Of a DNA stretch of 64,000 nucleotides, positions 42,277 to 51,301 are shown piece after piece. The stretch lies in NCBI RefSeq assembly GCF_033406955.1, contig NZ_CP137734.1, forward strand, positions 6,944,001-7,008,000, in the 5' to 3' direction. The DNA comes from Streptomyces violaceoruber (GTDB taxonomy: Bacteria; Actinomycetota; Actinomycetes; Streptomycetales; Streptomycetaceae). Under the pieces are notes generated by a model. It saw only the letters and a program-made list of their open reading frames with translations. It was not told the DNA's origin and made no database searches. How positions within the stretch are numbered: the stretch's first letter is position 1; every line of letters starts with the position of its first letter. The position numbers and the translations under genes are program-made.

Positions 42277-43779
42277 ATGGCGCAGTGGACCTCGGCCGTG
42301 GGGGCGGGGCAGCTCGCGCGGCTGCTCGGCTCCCAGCAGGACCGCCCGGCCGGGCCCGGCACGCGCCGCCCGCCGGCCTACCGCGCGCTCGCCGACGGCA
42401 TCCGGCTGCTCGTGCTGGAGGGCCGCGTCCCGGTCGCCGCCCGGCTGCCCGCCGAACGCGAACTGGCCCTCGCCCTGACCGTCAGCCGGACCACCGTCGC
42501 CGCCGCCTACGAGGCGCTGCGTGCCGAGGGCTTCCTGGAGTCCCGGCGGGGGGCGGGCAGCTGGACCGCGGTTCCGGCCGGGAACCCGCTGCCCGCGCGC
42601 GGACTCGAGCCGCTTCCCCCCGAGGCGCTCGGCTCGGTGATCGACCTGGGCTGCGCGGCGCTGCCCGCACCCGAGCCCTGGCTCACCCGTGCCGTACAGG
42701 GCGCCCTCGAAGAGCTGCCGCCGTACGCGCACACCCACGGCGACTACCCGGCCGGACTGCCCGCGCTGCGCGCGATGATCGCCGAGCGCTACACCGCGCG
42801 GGGCATCCCCACCATGCCCGAGCAGATCATGGTGACCACCGGGGCGATGGGCGCCATCGACGCCATCTGCCACCTTTTCGGCGGGCGCGGCGAGCGGATC
42901 GCCGTGGAGTCCCCGTCCTACGCCAACATCCTCCAGCTGATGCGCGAGGCCGGGGCCAGGCTGGTGCCCGTCGCGATGGCCGAGGGCCTCACCGGCTGGG
43001 ACGTGGACCGCTGGCGGCAGGTGCTGCGCGACGCCGCGCCCCGGATCGCCTACGTCGTCGCCGACTTCCACAACCCCACCGGTGCGCTCGCCGACGACGA
43101 TCAGCGGCGACGGCTGGTCGACGCGGCCCGCTCGGCGGGGACGGTGCTCGTCGCCGACGAGACGATGAGCGAGCTGTGGCTGGACGAGGACGTCGAGATG
43201 CCGCGTCCCGTGTGCGCCTTCGACCCGGCCGGTTCCACCGTGATCACCGTCGGCTCCGCGAGCAAGGCCTTCTGGGCAGGGATGCGCATCGGCTGGGTCC
43301 GCGCCGCGCCCGACGTGATCCGCAGCCTGGTCGCCGCGCGGGCCTACGCCGACCTGGGCACACCGGTGCTGGAGCAGCTCGCCGTGAACTGGCTGTTCAG
43401 CACCGGAGGCTGGGAGCAGGCCGTGACGGTGCGCCGCGAGCAGGCCCGGCAGAACCGGGACGAGCTGGTGGCGGCGGTGCGCCGGGAGCTGCCCGACTGG
43501 GAGTTCGAGGTGCCCCGCGGTGGGCTCACCCTCTGGGTGCGCACGGGGGGCCTGTCGGGATCCCGGCTCGCCGAGGCGGGGGAGCGGGTGGGCGTCCGCG
43601 TCCCGTCCGGGCCGCGCTTCGGGGTCGACGGTGCCTTCGAGGGGTACGTCCGGCTGCCGTTCACGGTCGGCGGCGCGGTGGCCGAGGAGGCGGCGGTACG
43701 GCTGGCCGCGGCGGCCCGGCTGGTGGAGAGCGGCGGCGTCGGGGGCGGCGGAGAGGCACCGCGGACGTTCGTGGCCTAG
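42277..43779 (+). CDS. MocR/PdxR-type regulator (GntR HTH + aminotransferase fold)
   Basis: A 500-aa fusion: winged helix (about 25-95; YRALADGIRLLVLEGRVPVAARLPAERELALALTVSRTTVAAAYEALRAEGFLESRRGAGSW) and a PLP fold-type I domain (about 130-490). PLP-site features are DYPAGLPALRAMIAERY, VTTGAMGAIDAIC, DFHNPTGALADD, LVADETMSELW and the Schiff-base lysine in GSASKAFWAGMRIGW. Such proteins sense PLP or an amino-acid adduct. It most likely controls the divergent yczE-like/GDPD operon. ATG 42277 has GAAGGTGG upstream. Confidence 0.9.
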   Translation: MAQWTSAVGAGQLARLLGSQQDRPAGPGTRRPPAYRALADGIRLLVLEGRVPVAARLPAERELALALTVSRTTVAAAYEALRAEGFLESRRGAGSWTAVPAGNPLPARGLEPLPPEALGSVIDLGCAALPAPEPWLTRAVQGALEELPPYAHTHGDYPAGLPALRAMIAERYTARGIPTMPEQIMVTTGAMGAIDAICHLFGGRGERIAVESPSYANILQLMREAGARLVPVAMAEGLTGWDVDRWRQVLRDAAPRIAYVVADFHNPTGALADDDQRRRLVDAARSAGTVLVADETMSELWLDEDVEMPRPVCAFDPAGSTVITVGSASKAFWAGMRIGWVRAAPDVIRSLVAARAYADLGTPVLEQLAVNWLFSTGGWEQAVTVRREQARQNRDELVAAVRRELPDWEFEVPRGGLTLWVRTGGLSGSRLAEAGERVGVRVPSGPRFGVDGAFEGYVRLPFTVGGAVAEEAAVRLAAAARLVESGGVGGGGEAPRTFVA

Positions 43780-43800
43780 GGCGCGTCCGGCGGGGCCGCC

Positions 43801-43842
43801 GGGGGACCTCCGCCCGCGAAGTCCGGGCGGGCGGAGCCCCCC
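43801..43842 (+). terminator. GC-rich terminator hairpin after the MocR gene
   Basis: Arms GGGGGACCTCCGCCCG and CGGGCGGGCGGAGCCCCCC pair with one or two bulges around a 7-nt loop. No U-run follows. Confidence 0.7.
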
Positions 43843-44146
43843 GTTCGTTCGCCCGCCCGTGCCGGGGACGGTGGCGACGTGCCGAGTCGGCAACGGCCGG
43901 CGATGTGGCGAGCGCGCGCGCCGCACCCGCCTCGGCGTGCCCGTCGGGGACGCCGAGGCCGCCGGCGCGCGAGGCGGGTGGGACGTCTGGGGCGCGCACG
44001 GGCAGGTCGCACCGGTGACCGTCGGGCGGCCGGGCGAAGGCGCTGCGGCCGCCGGGGCCCGCGGGGCCCCGGGCGGGACGCGGACGGACGGTGGAGAGGC
44101 GGCGGGGCCGGGACGGGCGGTGGGGTGCGCCGTCCCGGCCGGGGAG
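43843..44146. other. Intergenic region with no assignable gene
   Basis: 300 bp between the MocR terminator and the sffA stop. Frames crossing it are Arg/Pro/Gly-rich shadow frames or lack starts. No repeat or RNA signal recognised. Confidence 0.45.
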
Positions 44147-45901
44147 TCAGGAGGTCTCCGCCGCGACCGCGTCGGCGGGAACCGTCTCAGCGGGCGCGGG
44201 TTCGGCCGGCGCCCCGGCCGTCGCCTTCTCCGCCGTCACCGGGTCCGGCTCCGGCTCCGCCGCGGTCGCCTCCGGCTCGCTCGCCACCACGCGGACCGGG
44301 GCTCCCTGCTTCTCCATGGAGACGGCCTTCGCCTCCGCCTCCACCTCCGCCTCGGCCTCCGGGGGGAGGGGGGCCTGCTCCCCGTCCGCCGGTGTCGTGC
44401 GCGGGGGGAGCAGGTCGAGCACCGCCTGCCGGTGGGCCTCGCTCGTCGCGTCGTCGTAGGGGTCCGGGGTGGCCGGGACCTGGAGGCGGTGCACCGGGCC
44501 GGTGCCGAGGCGGGCGTACCCCCGGCCGGGCGGGACCTGGTCGAGCGGAGTGGTGTGCGGGGGAGCGCCCAGCGCGTTCGCCAGTTCGTCCGCGGTGGCC
44601 GGGCCGAGCACGACACGCGCGCGTGTGTGCTGCCGTACGGCGTCGGTGAGGCTGTCGAGGGCGTCGAGCTGGTCGGCGACGACCACCGTCACGTTCGCCG
44701 CCCGGCCGTGCCGCAGGGGGACCTGGAGCAGGGTCTGCGGGTCGCGGCGCCCGCCCGTGTCGGCGAGGTGCGTGAACGCGGTCGGACGGTCCAGGAAGAC
44801 CCACAGGGGCCGCCGGGTGTCGTCCGGTGCCGCCAGGCCCTGCTGACGGGCCCGGTTCACGGCGATCAGCCGCCGCTCCGTCTCCGCGGCGGCCCACTCC
44901 AGGCTGGTCAGCGCGCCGGTGAGGCCGCACTCCACGGCCAGGACGCCGTCCCGGCCGACCAGGCAGGCGTACTCCCCGGTGCCTCCGCCGTCCACGATCA
45001 GCAGGTCGCCGTGGTGCAGCGCCTGGAGGGCGACCGAGCGCAGCAGGGTGGACGTGCCGGTGCCGGGCTGCCCCAGGACCAGCAGATGGGGCTCGGTCGA
45101 GCGGATGCCGGTGCGCCAGACGACCGGCGGTACGTCCCGCTGCTCCACGCCGTGGGTGAGCGGGAGCGTGCGCTGGACGCGCGTCGGGTCGGTGAAGCCG
45201 AGGACGGTCTCGCCGGGCGCCGTCACGAAACGCTGGGCGGCGATGTCGGTGGGGAGCGCCGCGAGCACGTCGACGGAGAGGTGGTTGGCCTCCTCGTCCC
45301 ACGTGAAGCGGTACTCCCGGCCCCGGCCGGACTTCGCGGTGAGCAGGTGCTCGATCCGGGCCCGGGACTCCGCCTCCCCGTCGGTGAAGTAGGCGGGGTA
45401 GCGGATCACCAGGTGGGCGACGCGCCCGTCCTCGTCGAACTCGTGGGCGGGGAACGCCTTCTCCCACCCGCCGCCGTGGGCGTAGAGGGGGTCGGGGTCC
45501 TCCGCGATGGAGAAGTACGGGACCAGCGCCTCGTAGAGCGACTGAAGGCGCCTGGTCCGGGTGTCGTCGGTGCCCTCGGGCGCCGCCGGGGTGCGTTCCC
45601 TGCCCTGCCAGGCTGCCGCCGCCATCAGGACGATGACGGCGAGCAGCGGGCCGTAGGGCACGAGCGCCACGACCAGGACCACCGAGGCCACCAGGAACAG
45701 CAGCGCGCCGCGCCGGTCCCTGGGGGTCTCGGTCCATCTGCGCCGCCCGGCCGCGGCCAGTCGGCGCAGACCGCGGGCGATCGTGATCAGCGGCTGGAGG
45801 ACGTCGGTGGCGCTGTCGGCCGCCGTCCGGGCCAGCTCCCGGCTCCGGGCGAGCTGTGCGCCGCCGTTGCTCAGAATGCGGGGGAGGGGCCGCCGGGCCA
45901 C
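44147..45901 (-). CDS. sffA: SpoIIIE/FtsK-related sporulation protein SffA
   Basis: A 584-aa protein. Two membrane segments lie near residues 65-105 (GALLFLVASVVLVVALVPYG, LLAVIVLMAAAAW), then an FtsK/TraSA-like ATPase domain (about 215-500): LLVLGQPGTGTSTLLRSVAL in the Walker A position, DLLIVDGGG, WVFLDRPTAFTHL and VVVADQLDAL. The Walker A reads G-Q-P-G-T-G-T-S, with Thr283 where Lys is expected. A Glu/Ala/Pro-rich tail ends it. GTG 45901 follows AGGAGG by five bases. In S. coelicolor, smeA-sffA (SCO1416-1415, from memory) acts in sporulation: SmeA brings SffA to sporulation septa, and the mutant has spore-maturation and chromosome-segregation defects. Confidence 0.9.
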   Translation of the reverse strand: MARRPLPRILSNGGAQLARSRELARTAADSATDVLQPLITIARGLRRLAAAGRRRWTETPRDRRGALLFLVASVVLVVALVPYGPLLAVIVLMAAAAWQGRERTPAAPEGTDDTRTRRLQSLYEALVPYFSIAEDPDPLYAHGGGWEKAFPAHEFDEDGRVAHLVIRYPAYFTDGEAESRARIEHLLTAKSGRGREYRFTWDEEANHLSVDVLAALPTDIAAQRFVTAPGETVLGFTDPTRVQRTLPLTHGVEQRDVPPVVWRTGIRSTEPHLLVLGQPGTGTSTLLRSVALQALHHGDLLIVDGGGTGEYACLVGRDGVLAVECGLTGALTSLEWAAAETERRLIAVNRARQQGLAAPDDTRRPLWVFLDRPTAFTHLADTGGRRDPQTLLQVPLRHGRAANVTVVVADQLDALDSLTDAVRQHTRARVVLGPATADELANALGAPPHTTPLDQVPPGRGYARLGTGPVHRLQVPATPDPYDDATSEAHRQAVLDLLPPRTTPADGEQAPLPPEAEAEVEAEAKAVSMEKQGAPVRVVASEPEATAAEPEPDPVTAEKATAGAPAEPAPAETVPADAVAAETS

Positions 45902-45954
45902 TGCTGCCTCCTGGAGGTGCGTACGTGCGGATGTCGGGCGGGGGGAGCGGGTCG

Positions 45955-46149
45955 TCAGAACTTGATGCCGCCGAGGAGGCCCGCGAGGCTCTCGCCGCCC
46001 GCCTTGATGCTCGGGGCGATGGCCGTACTCGCGAGATAGAACCCGAACAGTACGGCGACCAGCGCGTGCGAGGCCTTGAGGCCGTCCTTGCGGAAGAAGA
46101 TGAAGACGACGATGCCGAGCAGGACCACGCCTGAGATCGAGAGGATCAT
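45955..46149 (-). CDS. smeA: Small sporulation membrane protein SmeA
   Basis: A 64-aa protein of two transmembrane helices (MILSISGVVLLGIVVFIFF and SHALVAVLFGFYLASTAIAP) joined by the basic loop RKDGLKA, ending GGESLAGLLGGIKF. Size, topology and position 53 bp upstream of sffA match SmeA, which targets SffA to sporulation septa. GGAG precedes ATG 46149. Similar small proteins occur next to Tra/FtsK-like genes on actinomycete plasmids. Confidence 0.92.
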   Translation of the reverse strand: MILSISGVVLLGIVVFIFFRKDGLKASHALVAVLFGFYLASTAIAPSIKAGGESLAGLLGGIKF

Positions 46150-46418
46150 GTGAGTTCTCCTGGTTCACGGGGACAGTCACCATGAGTACTTCCAGGCTCA
46201 CAGCATGTATCCGTACGATAAAAGGTGCAAATGGGGGAAATTCGACCGAATTACCTCAGGTGGCGGAGCGCTCCTTGGGCCGCTCGGGTGTGCTGCGAGC
46301 CAGTACCCTGGCGGTTCACCCGCACGGCCACACCGCTCGTGGCCGTGCGTACCCGTAGTCCCCGGCGTTCGTCAGACCCGTACGAGCGTCACGCAGGTAG
46401 TGAGAGGTGGTCCGGCCG

Positions 46419-46811
46419 ATGAGTGAAGCCCCCGACCCCGAGGTCGTGGAGCTGGCGACCAAGATCTTCGATCTGGCCCGGCAGGGGCGGACCGAAGAGC
46501 TGGTGGCGTACGTGGACGCCGGTGTCCCGGCCGACCTCACCAACGACCGCGGCGACTCCCTCGTCATGCTCGCCGCCTACCACGGCCACGCCGCCGCGGT
46601 CCGCGCGCTGCTGACCCGTGGCGCCGACGCCGACCGTGTCAACGACCGGGGTCAGACGCCGCTCGCCGGAGCCGCCTTCAAGGGTGAGATCGACGTGACC
46701 AAGGCGCTGCTGGAGGCCGGCGCGGACCCGGCGGCGGGCACCCCGTCGGCCGTCGACACGGCCCGGATGTTCGCCCGGACGGACCTGCTGGAGCTGTTCG
46801 GCGCCCGGTGA
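46419..46811 (+). CDS. Ankyrin-repeat protein
   Basis: A 130-aa protein built of about three ankyrin repeats: FDLARQGRTEELVAYVDAGVPADLTNDRGDSLVMLAAYHGH, AAVRALLTRGADADRVNDRGQTPLAGAAFKGE, DVTKALLEAGADPAAGTP. It is cytoplasmic, a protein-protein interaction module with no enzyme domain. ATG 46419 has AGAGGTGG nine bases before it. Divergent from smeA across 270 bp. Partner unknown. Confidence 0.9.
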   Translation: MSEAPDPEVVELATKIFDLARQGRTEELVAYVDAGVPADLTNDRGDSLVMLAAYHGHAAAVRALLTRGADADRVNDRGQTPLAGAAFKGEIDVTKALLEAGADPAAGTPSAVDTARMFARTDLLELFGAR

Positions 46812-47040
46812 CGGGGCGGTGGAGAGGGTCCTGTCCGGACCTGCTCCACATTTTTCTGACCAGGGAAAACACTGGAAACGGGGGAGGCGGTACAGGGCCG
46901 CCGAAATTTCGGTCGCGGCAGATGTGACCGCCGGGCCATCATGACGACGTGGTTCACGGACGTGATGGCTGGGCAGATGTTGCCGCACCGCGCGGGCCGT
47001 GACTCGGCCCGCAAGGGCCACCGACGAGAGGCAGAGGAAC
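46812..47040 (+). other. Intergenic region before the short ORF and HEAT-repeat gene
   Basis: About 230 bp with a few AT-rich tracts (CATTTTTCTGACC, GAAATTTCGG, the latter inside a GGCCGCC...GCGGC inverted repeat) and no convincing gene. It probably holds the promoter of the downstream gene. Confidence 0.4.
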
Positions 47041-47100
47041 ATGGTCTTCAGCAAGCAAGAGACGGCGGGCGCTCCGACGTGTTGGCGCACGGCCAGGTAA
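47041..47100 (+). CDS. Possible 19-aa upstream ORF
   Basis: ATG 47041 with AGAGGCAGAGG just before it encodes MVFSKQETAGAPTCWRTAR and stops at TAA 47100, itself rare in this genome. It ends 46 bp before the HEAT-repeat protein start. The ribosome site is better than expected by chance, so a leader peptide is possible. Confidence 0.35.
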   Translation: MVFSKQETAGAPTCWRTAR

Positions 47101-47146
47101 CGCGTGCTCCCCGGTTGCGTCGACGCTTGATGTGAGGCTGTTTCCC

Positions 47147-48565
47147 ATGTTCGATCCGGTCATAGCGCCCAGCGGTACGCTGCTCGGCCTGCTTCAGCGG
47201 GGTCGCGGCGACGGCACGCTGCACGCGCTCACCGCGCCCCGTGCCGAAGCGCTCGCGGCGCTGAACCACTGCGTGCTCCACGACCCCCGCCACGACTGGC
47301 AGGTCGAGAACCGCTCCCTCTACTACGCCCGCCTCTACCTCGACCTGAACGGTGAACTGGACGCGATCGAGGCCCACCTCTTCGACCCCGAGGACGTCCT
47401 GGACGCCGACGAGTCGCGCACCGGGCTGGCCCTCGCGGTCCTCGGCCACCTCGCCTCCTACGGCAGGCTGGACGCGCTCCAGCTGCTGCGCCGGTACGCC
47501 GCCCACGGCGTCAACTGGGCGTGGGCCCTGGACGAGCTGGCCCTGCGCGACGACGACGCGGGGCTGCGCGCCCTCGCCGCGCCCGTCCTGGCCCGCTTCC
47601 CGCGCGACGCCGTGGGCGAGGCCGAGCTGGCCGCCGCGGTGCGGGACGCCTTCGAACCCAGGCCCTGGCGCCTGTGGGCCGAGGACCCCCGGGAATCGAT
47701 CGCCACGCGCGTGCGTGCCGCCCAGGAGACGGGCTGCTTCGACCGCTGGCAGCGCCAGATGGACTCCTCCGGGCCGCGCCCCGGCTGGAGCGTGCGAGCC
47801 GTCTTCGAATGGGCCGAGCAGGGCGTCGAGCGCGGCACCCCGCTCCATGTGCCGGCCGCCCGCTGCCTCGCGGCCGTCGCCGGGCCCGAGGACCGCCCCG
47901 AGATCGTCGAGGCCGCGCGGTCGGGCACCGAGGGCGCCCGCTGCACTGCCCTGCGCTATCTCGCCGACAGCAACGACCCGGACGTCCTCGACCTGATCGA
48001 CGGTGCCCTGGCGACGGGGTCGACCCCTGTCGTGGAGGCCGCCGTCGCCACGTACGAGCGCATGCGCAGCCTCGCCGCCGTCGACCGGGCCCGTGGCTGG
48101 GTGCACCGGCCCGACGCCCTGGGGGCCGCCGCCGGACGGGTCCTCGCCTGCCGGGGCGCCGCCCAGGACCGCGATCTCGTGCTCGCCGCGCTGCGGGAGG
48201 CGGTACGCGGCGAAGGCCCCGACGCGCCGACCCTGTGGACGCTCGTCGACGGCACCGGACGGCTCGGCATCGCCTGCGCCGCGCCCGTACTGCGCCACAT
48301 CTACCGCGAGACCGCCTCCTCCCACCTGCGCGGCCGGGCCGCCCGCGCGCTGGCCGCCACGGATCCGTCCTTCGCGGCGGGCTTCGCCATCGAGTGCCTG
48401 TGGGACTGCGAGGAGACCACCCGCGAGATCGCCGCGCGCCATGCCGAGACCGGCGACAACCGCGTCGTCGAACGGCTGCGCAGGCTCGCCGCCGACCCGG
48501 CCGAGGAGGACGAGGTCCAGACGGCGGTGCGCAGCCGCTTCGGACCGGACGCGCCCGCCGTGTGA
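47147..48565 (+). CDS. HEAT-repeat protein
   Basis: A 472-aa all-helical protein. The N-terminal part (HYVL-like CVLHDPRHDWQVENRSLYYARLYLDL) is followed by repeated helix pairs such as ALAVLGHLASYGRLDALQLLRRYAAHG, RCTALRYLADSNDPDVLDLIDGALATG and LRGRAARALAATDPSFAAGFAIECLWD, the pattern of HEAT/Armadillo repeats used for protein binding. No enzyme motif. ATG 47147 is chosen because GAGG lies nine bases upstream; GTG 47132 is in frame. Conserved across Streptomyces in my recollection; role unknown. Confidence 0.8.
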   Translation: MFDPVIAPSGTLLGLLQRGRGDGTLHALTAPRAEALAALNHCVLHDPRHDWQVENRSLYYARLYLDLNGELDAIEAHLFDPEDVLDADESRTGLALAVLGHLASYGRLDALQLLRRYAAHGVNWAWALDELALRDDDAGLRALAAPVLARFPRDAVGEAELAAAVRDAFEPRPWRLWAEDPRESIATRVRAAQETGCFDRWQRQMDSSGPRPGWSVRAVFEWAEQGVERGTPLHVPAARCLAAVAGPEDRPEIVEAARSGTEGARCTALRYLADSNDPDVLDLIDGALATGSTPVVEAAVATYERMRSLAAVDRARGWVHRPDALGAAAGRVLACRGAAQDRDLVLAALREAVRGEGPDAPTLWTLVDGTGRLGIACAAPVLRHIYRETASSHLRGRAARALAATDPSFAAGFAIECLWDCEETTREIAARHAETGDNRVVERLRRLAADPAEEDEVQTAVRSRFGPDAPAV

Positions 48566-49011
48566 GAGCCCCGGCACCCGGCGCGCGGGGGAGCCGCGCC
48601 GGCCGCGCGGCTCGAACCCGGGGATGCGCCGGGTGAACGGGGGACGGACCGCGGCTCAGCCGGGCGTGGCCGTGGCCCGGACCGCCGGATGGGCGGGGCA
48701 ACGCTCACGGGACGCTCGCGTGCTCGCGCGGCGCCGCCGCCGACGGCTCCCGTGCTGCCGGAGGCCGCGCCGTGACGCCGTGAGTCCCGCCCGCTCCGCG
48801 GGCCCGCCCGAGTTCCCTGGGCCCGCGGCGTGATCCGACGGACAGGCATGAGCCCCCGCTGCCGTGTACCGCCGCCGCCGTCCACGCGCCGCCGTCGGCC
48901 GGTGGCGGGTGGCCTGCCGGATCGGCGCCCTGGAGGGCTTCGCCCGGCCGCGGGCGCGCAGGTCCGGCCGTTGCCGCAGACCGTGCCCGGGCCGTGTCGT
49001 GGCACCGGGGA
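48566..49011. other. Intergenic region between convergent genes
   Basis: About 450 bp, extremely GC-rich, with several inverted repeats (GCGCCGGCCGCGCGG; CCGCGGGCCCGCC/GGGCCCGCGG near 48800-48830, a likely terminator). Frames here are Arg-rich with shadow-like composition. I see no supportable gene. Confidence 0.45.
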
Positions 49012-49845
49012 TCAGGCCACGCGGTACTGCTCGTCGCGGGCGTCGGTGAGGAACATCTGCCCCGGCGCGTGGGTGAGCGCGAAGGGCGGCCGCGAGGCCA
49101 TGACCGCCGCCTGCGGAGTCACGCCGCAGGCCCAGAACACCGGGATGTCGTCCGGCTCGCGGTCCACCGCCTCGCCGAAGTCGGGCCGGTCCAGGTCGTC
49201 GATGCCGAGCGCCGACGGGTCCCCGCAGTGCACGGGGCTGCCGTGCACCGCCGGGAGCAGGCTGCTCTCGTGGATCGCCGCCGACAGGTGCGCGGGCGGC
49301 ACCGGACGCATCGAGACCACCATCGGCCCGCGCAGTCGCCCGGCCGGACGGCACGCGCGCGAGGTGACGTACATCGGGACGTTGCGGCCCTGCTCGACGT
49401 GACGGATCGGCACACCGGCCGCGGCCAGCGCCCACTCGAAGGTGAAACTGCACCCGATCAGGAACGTCACCAGGTCGTCCCGCCAGTGCTCGCGCACGTC
49501 CGACGGCTCGTCCACCAGTTCGCCGTCCCGCCACACCCGGTAGCGCGGCAGATCGGTGCGCAGGTCGGCGCCGTCGGCGAGCACCGTGGTCCAGGACCCG
49601 GCGTCGGTGACGTCGAGCACCGGGCAGGGCTGCGGGTTGCGGGTGCAGAACAGCAGCATGTCGTAGGCCCAGTCGGCGGGCACCGAGATCAGGTTGGCCT
49701 GGGTGTGGCCGGCGGCGACCCCGGCCGTGGGGCCGGTCAGCCCCTTCCGGAAGCGGGCGCGGGCCGTCTTCGGGCTCCACGCGTGCGCGTGCTCGTCGAC
49801 GAGGGCGAGCGGCCGGTCCCCGGTCGCGGAGTGCGGACGGTTCAT
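49012..49845 (-). CDS. DUF1445-type putative hydro-lyase
   Basis: A 277-aa protein matching the YcsI/DUF1445 family annotated as putative hydro-lyase (related to D-glutamate cyclase). Features are ARFRKGLTGPTAGVAAGHTQANLISVPADWAYDMLLFCTRNPQPCPVL, FLIGCSFTFEWAL, MYVTSRACRPAGRLRGPMVVSMRPVP, HGSPVHCGDPSALGI, DIPVFWACGVTPQAAVM and THAPGQMFLTD. The His, Cys and Asp in these blocks are the conserved family residues. Cytoplasmic. ATG 49845 overlaps the MFS stop by 4 bp, so the two are co-translated. The MFS partner probably imports its hydroxy- or amino-acid-type substrate. Confidence 0.87.
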   Translation of the reverse strand: MNRPHSATGDRPLALVDEHAHAWSPKTARARFRKGLTGPTAGVAAGHTQANLISVPADWAYDMLLFCTRNPQPCPVLDVTDAGSWTTVLADGADLRTDLPRYRVWRDGELVDEPSDVREHWRDDLVTFLIGCSFTFEWALAAAGVPIRHVEQGRNVPMYVTSRACRPAGRLRGPMVVSMRPVPPAHLSAAIHESSLLPAVHGSPVHCGDPSALGIDDLDRPDFGEAVDREPDDIPVFWACGVTPQAAVMASRPPFALTHAPGQMFLTDARDEQYRVA

Positions 49846-51164
49846 GCCAGTTCCTTTCCGCGGGTCTCCGGCAGCCCCAGCAGGGCCAGCGCCGCGATGC
49901 CGTAGCCGATGGCGCCGAAGACCAGCGCGCCGCCCACGCCCCAGCTGTCGGCGAGGAAGCCGACCGTGGTGGGGAAGACGGCGCCCACGGCGCGTCCGGT
50001 GTTGTACGTGAAGCCCTGGCCCGCGCCCCGCACCGCCGTGGGGTACAGCTCGCTCAGATACGAACCGAACCCGCTGAAGATGGCCGACATGCAGAAGCCG
50101 AGCGGGAAACCGAGCACCAGGAGCAGGGTGTCGGCGCCGCGGGGGATGTTCGCGTACGCCAGGATGCAGACCGCCGACAGCAGCGCGAAGAGCCAGATGT
50201 TGCGCCTGCGGCCCAGCACGTCGGTGAGCACACCGCCGGTGAGGTAGCCCAGGAAGGCGCCCGAGATGAGGAACGTCAGGTAGCCGCCGGTGCCGACGAC
50301 CGACAGGTCGCGCTCGTCCTTCAGGTACGTCGGCACCCAGGTGGCGAGGGTGTAGTAGCCGCCCTGGACGCCGGTGGACAGCAGACTCGCGAAGAGCGTG
50401 ACGCGCAACAGCCCCGGTGAGTCCGCCGTGCCCGGCTTGAAGATCGCCGCGAACGAACCCTTGCCGGCTCCCCTCTCCCGGACCTCGGCGGCGCGCGGCG
50501 CGTCCTGGACGCTGCGCCGCACCCACACCACGAGCAGCGCGGGCAGTGCACCCGTCCAGAACATGACACGCCAGGCCAGGTCGTCCCCGGCCAGCGAGAA
50601 GACCAGCGTGTACACGACCACCGCGAGTGCCCAGCCCACGGCCCAGGAGCTCTGGATCGCACCCAGCGTGCGCCCGCGGTGCCCGGGGCTCGCGTACTCG
50701 GCGACCAGGATGGCGCCGACCGCCCACTCGCCGCCGAAGCCGAGGCCCTGGAGGGCGCGGAAGACGAGCAGCGTCTCGTAGTTGGGCGCGAAGCCGCAGG
50801 CCACCGTGAACACGGCGTAGGTGATCACGGTGAGCAGCAGCGCCCTGACCCGGCCGACGCGGTCCGCCAGCACACCCGCGAGCGCGCCGCCGATCGCCGA
50901 GACGACCAGCGTGACCGTGGTGAGCAGCCCGGTCTGGCCGCTGTCCAGACCGAAGTACGCGGCCAGCGCCACCATGGTCAGGGGCAGCGTGAAGTAGTCG
51001 TAGGAATCGAGGGCGTAGCCGCCGAACGCGCCGCCGAAGGCGCGGCGGCCCCGCGGGCCGAGGGCGCGCAGCCAGCCGAACGGACCCTCTTCCGTGGGGT
51101 GTTCGGCCGTGCCCGGGGGGCGAGTGCCGGAGGAGAGGGTCCGTGGGGGAGGGGGAGTGCTCAT
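49842..51164 (-). CDS. MFS transporter, sialate/lactate-symporter-like
   Basis: A 440-aa, 12-segment MFS protein: FGGAFGGYALDSYDYFTLPLTMVALAAYFGL, LAGVLADRVGRVRALLLTVITYAVFTVACG, RALQGLGFGGEWAVGAILVAEYASPGHRGRTLGAIQSSWAVG, VLTDVLGRRRNIW, SYLSELYPTAVRGAGQGFTYNTGRAVGAVFP. The G-L-G-F-G-G-E-W and R-G-x3-G motifs fit the SHS/AAHS groups that import organic acids with protons. First gene of the operon with the hydro-lyase; divergent from the GntR regulator. Confidence 0.88.
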   Translation of the reverse strand: MSTPPPPRTLSSGTRPPGTAEHPTEEGPFGWLRALGPRGRRAFGGAFGGYALDSYDYFTLPLTMVALAAYFGLDSGQTGLLTTVTLVVSAIGGALAGVLADRVGRVRALLLTVITYAVFTVACGFAPNYETLLVFRALQGLGFGGEWAVGAILVAEYASPGHRGRTLGAIQSSWAVGWALAVVVYTLVFSLAGDDLAWRVMFWTGALPALLVVWVRRSVQDAPRAAEVRERGAGKGSFAAIFKPGTADSPGLLRVTLFASLLSTGVQGGYYTLATWVPTYLKDERDLSVVGTGGYLTFLISGAFLGYLTGGVLTDVLGRRRNIWLFALLSAVCILAYANIPRGADTLLLVLGFPLGFCMSAIFSGFGSYLSELYPTAVRGAGQGFTYNTGRAVGAVFPTTVGFLADSWGVGGALVFGAIGYGIAALALLGLPETRGKELA

Positions 51165-51234
51165 GGTGCACCTCGCAGTGGGAGGACGGAGGGTGCTGGT
51201 CGAGCGGTACAGCGACGTACTTGGGGCACCGTAG

Positions 51235-51253
51235 GGGATCGTTCAACGATCCC
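51235..51253. promoter_or_regulatory. FadR-type operator for the GntR/FCD regulator
   Basis: GGGATCGTTCAACGATCCC: perfect 9-bp arms around one central base. The core TCGTTCAACGA fits the FadR-subfamily consensus TNGTNNNACNA exactly. It lies between the divergent MFS and GntR starts, so it probably controls both. Confidence 0.8.
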
Positions 51254-51301
51254 TCAATACCCCTGTTGTTTCGTTCTGGTATCTGCGATTGAATTCCGGG
51301 C

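Noticed and set aside
43843..44146. Possible small gene in the MocR-sffA gap
   Set aside because: All frames have shadow composition or no start; no conserved-looking motif.
46941..47135. 64-aa frame upstream of the HEAT-repeat gene
   Set aside because: Arg/His-rich without a ribosome site, overlapping the better-supported 19-aa frame.
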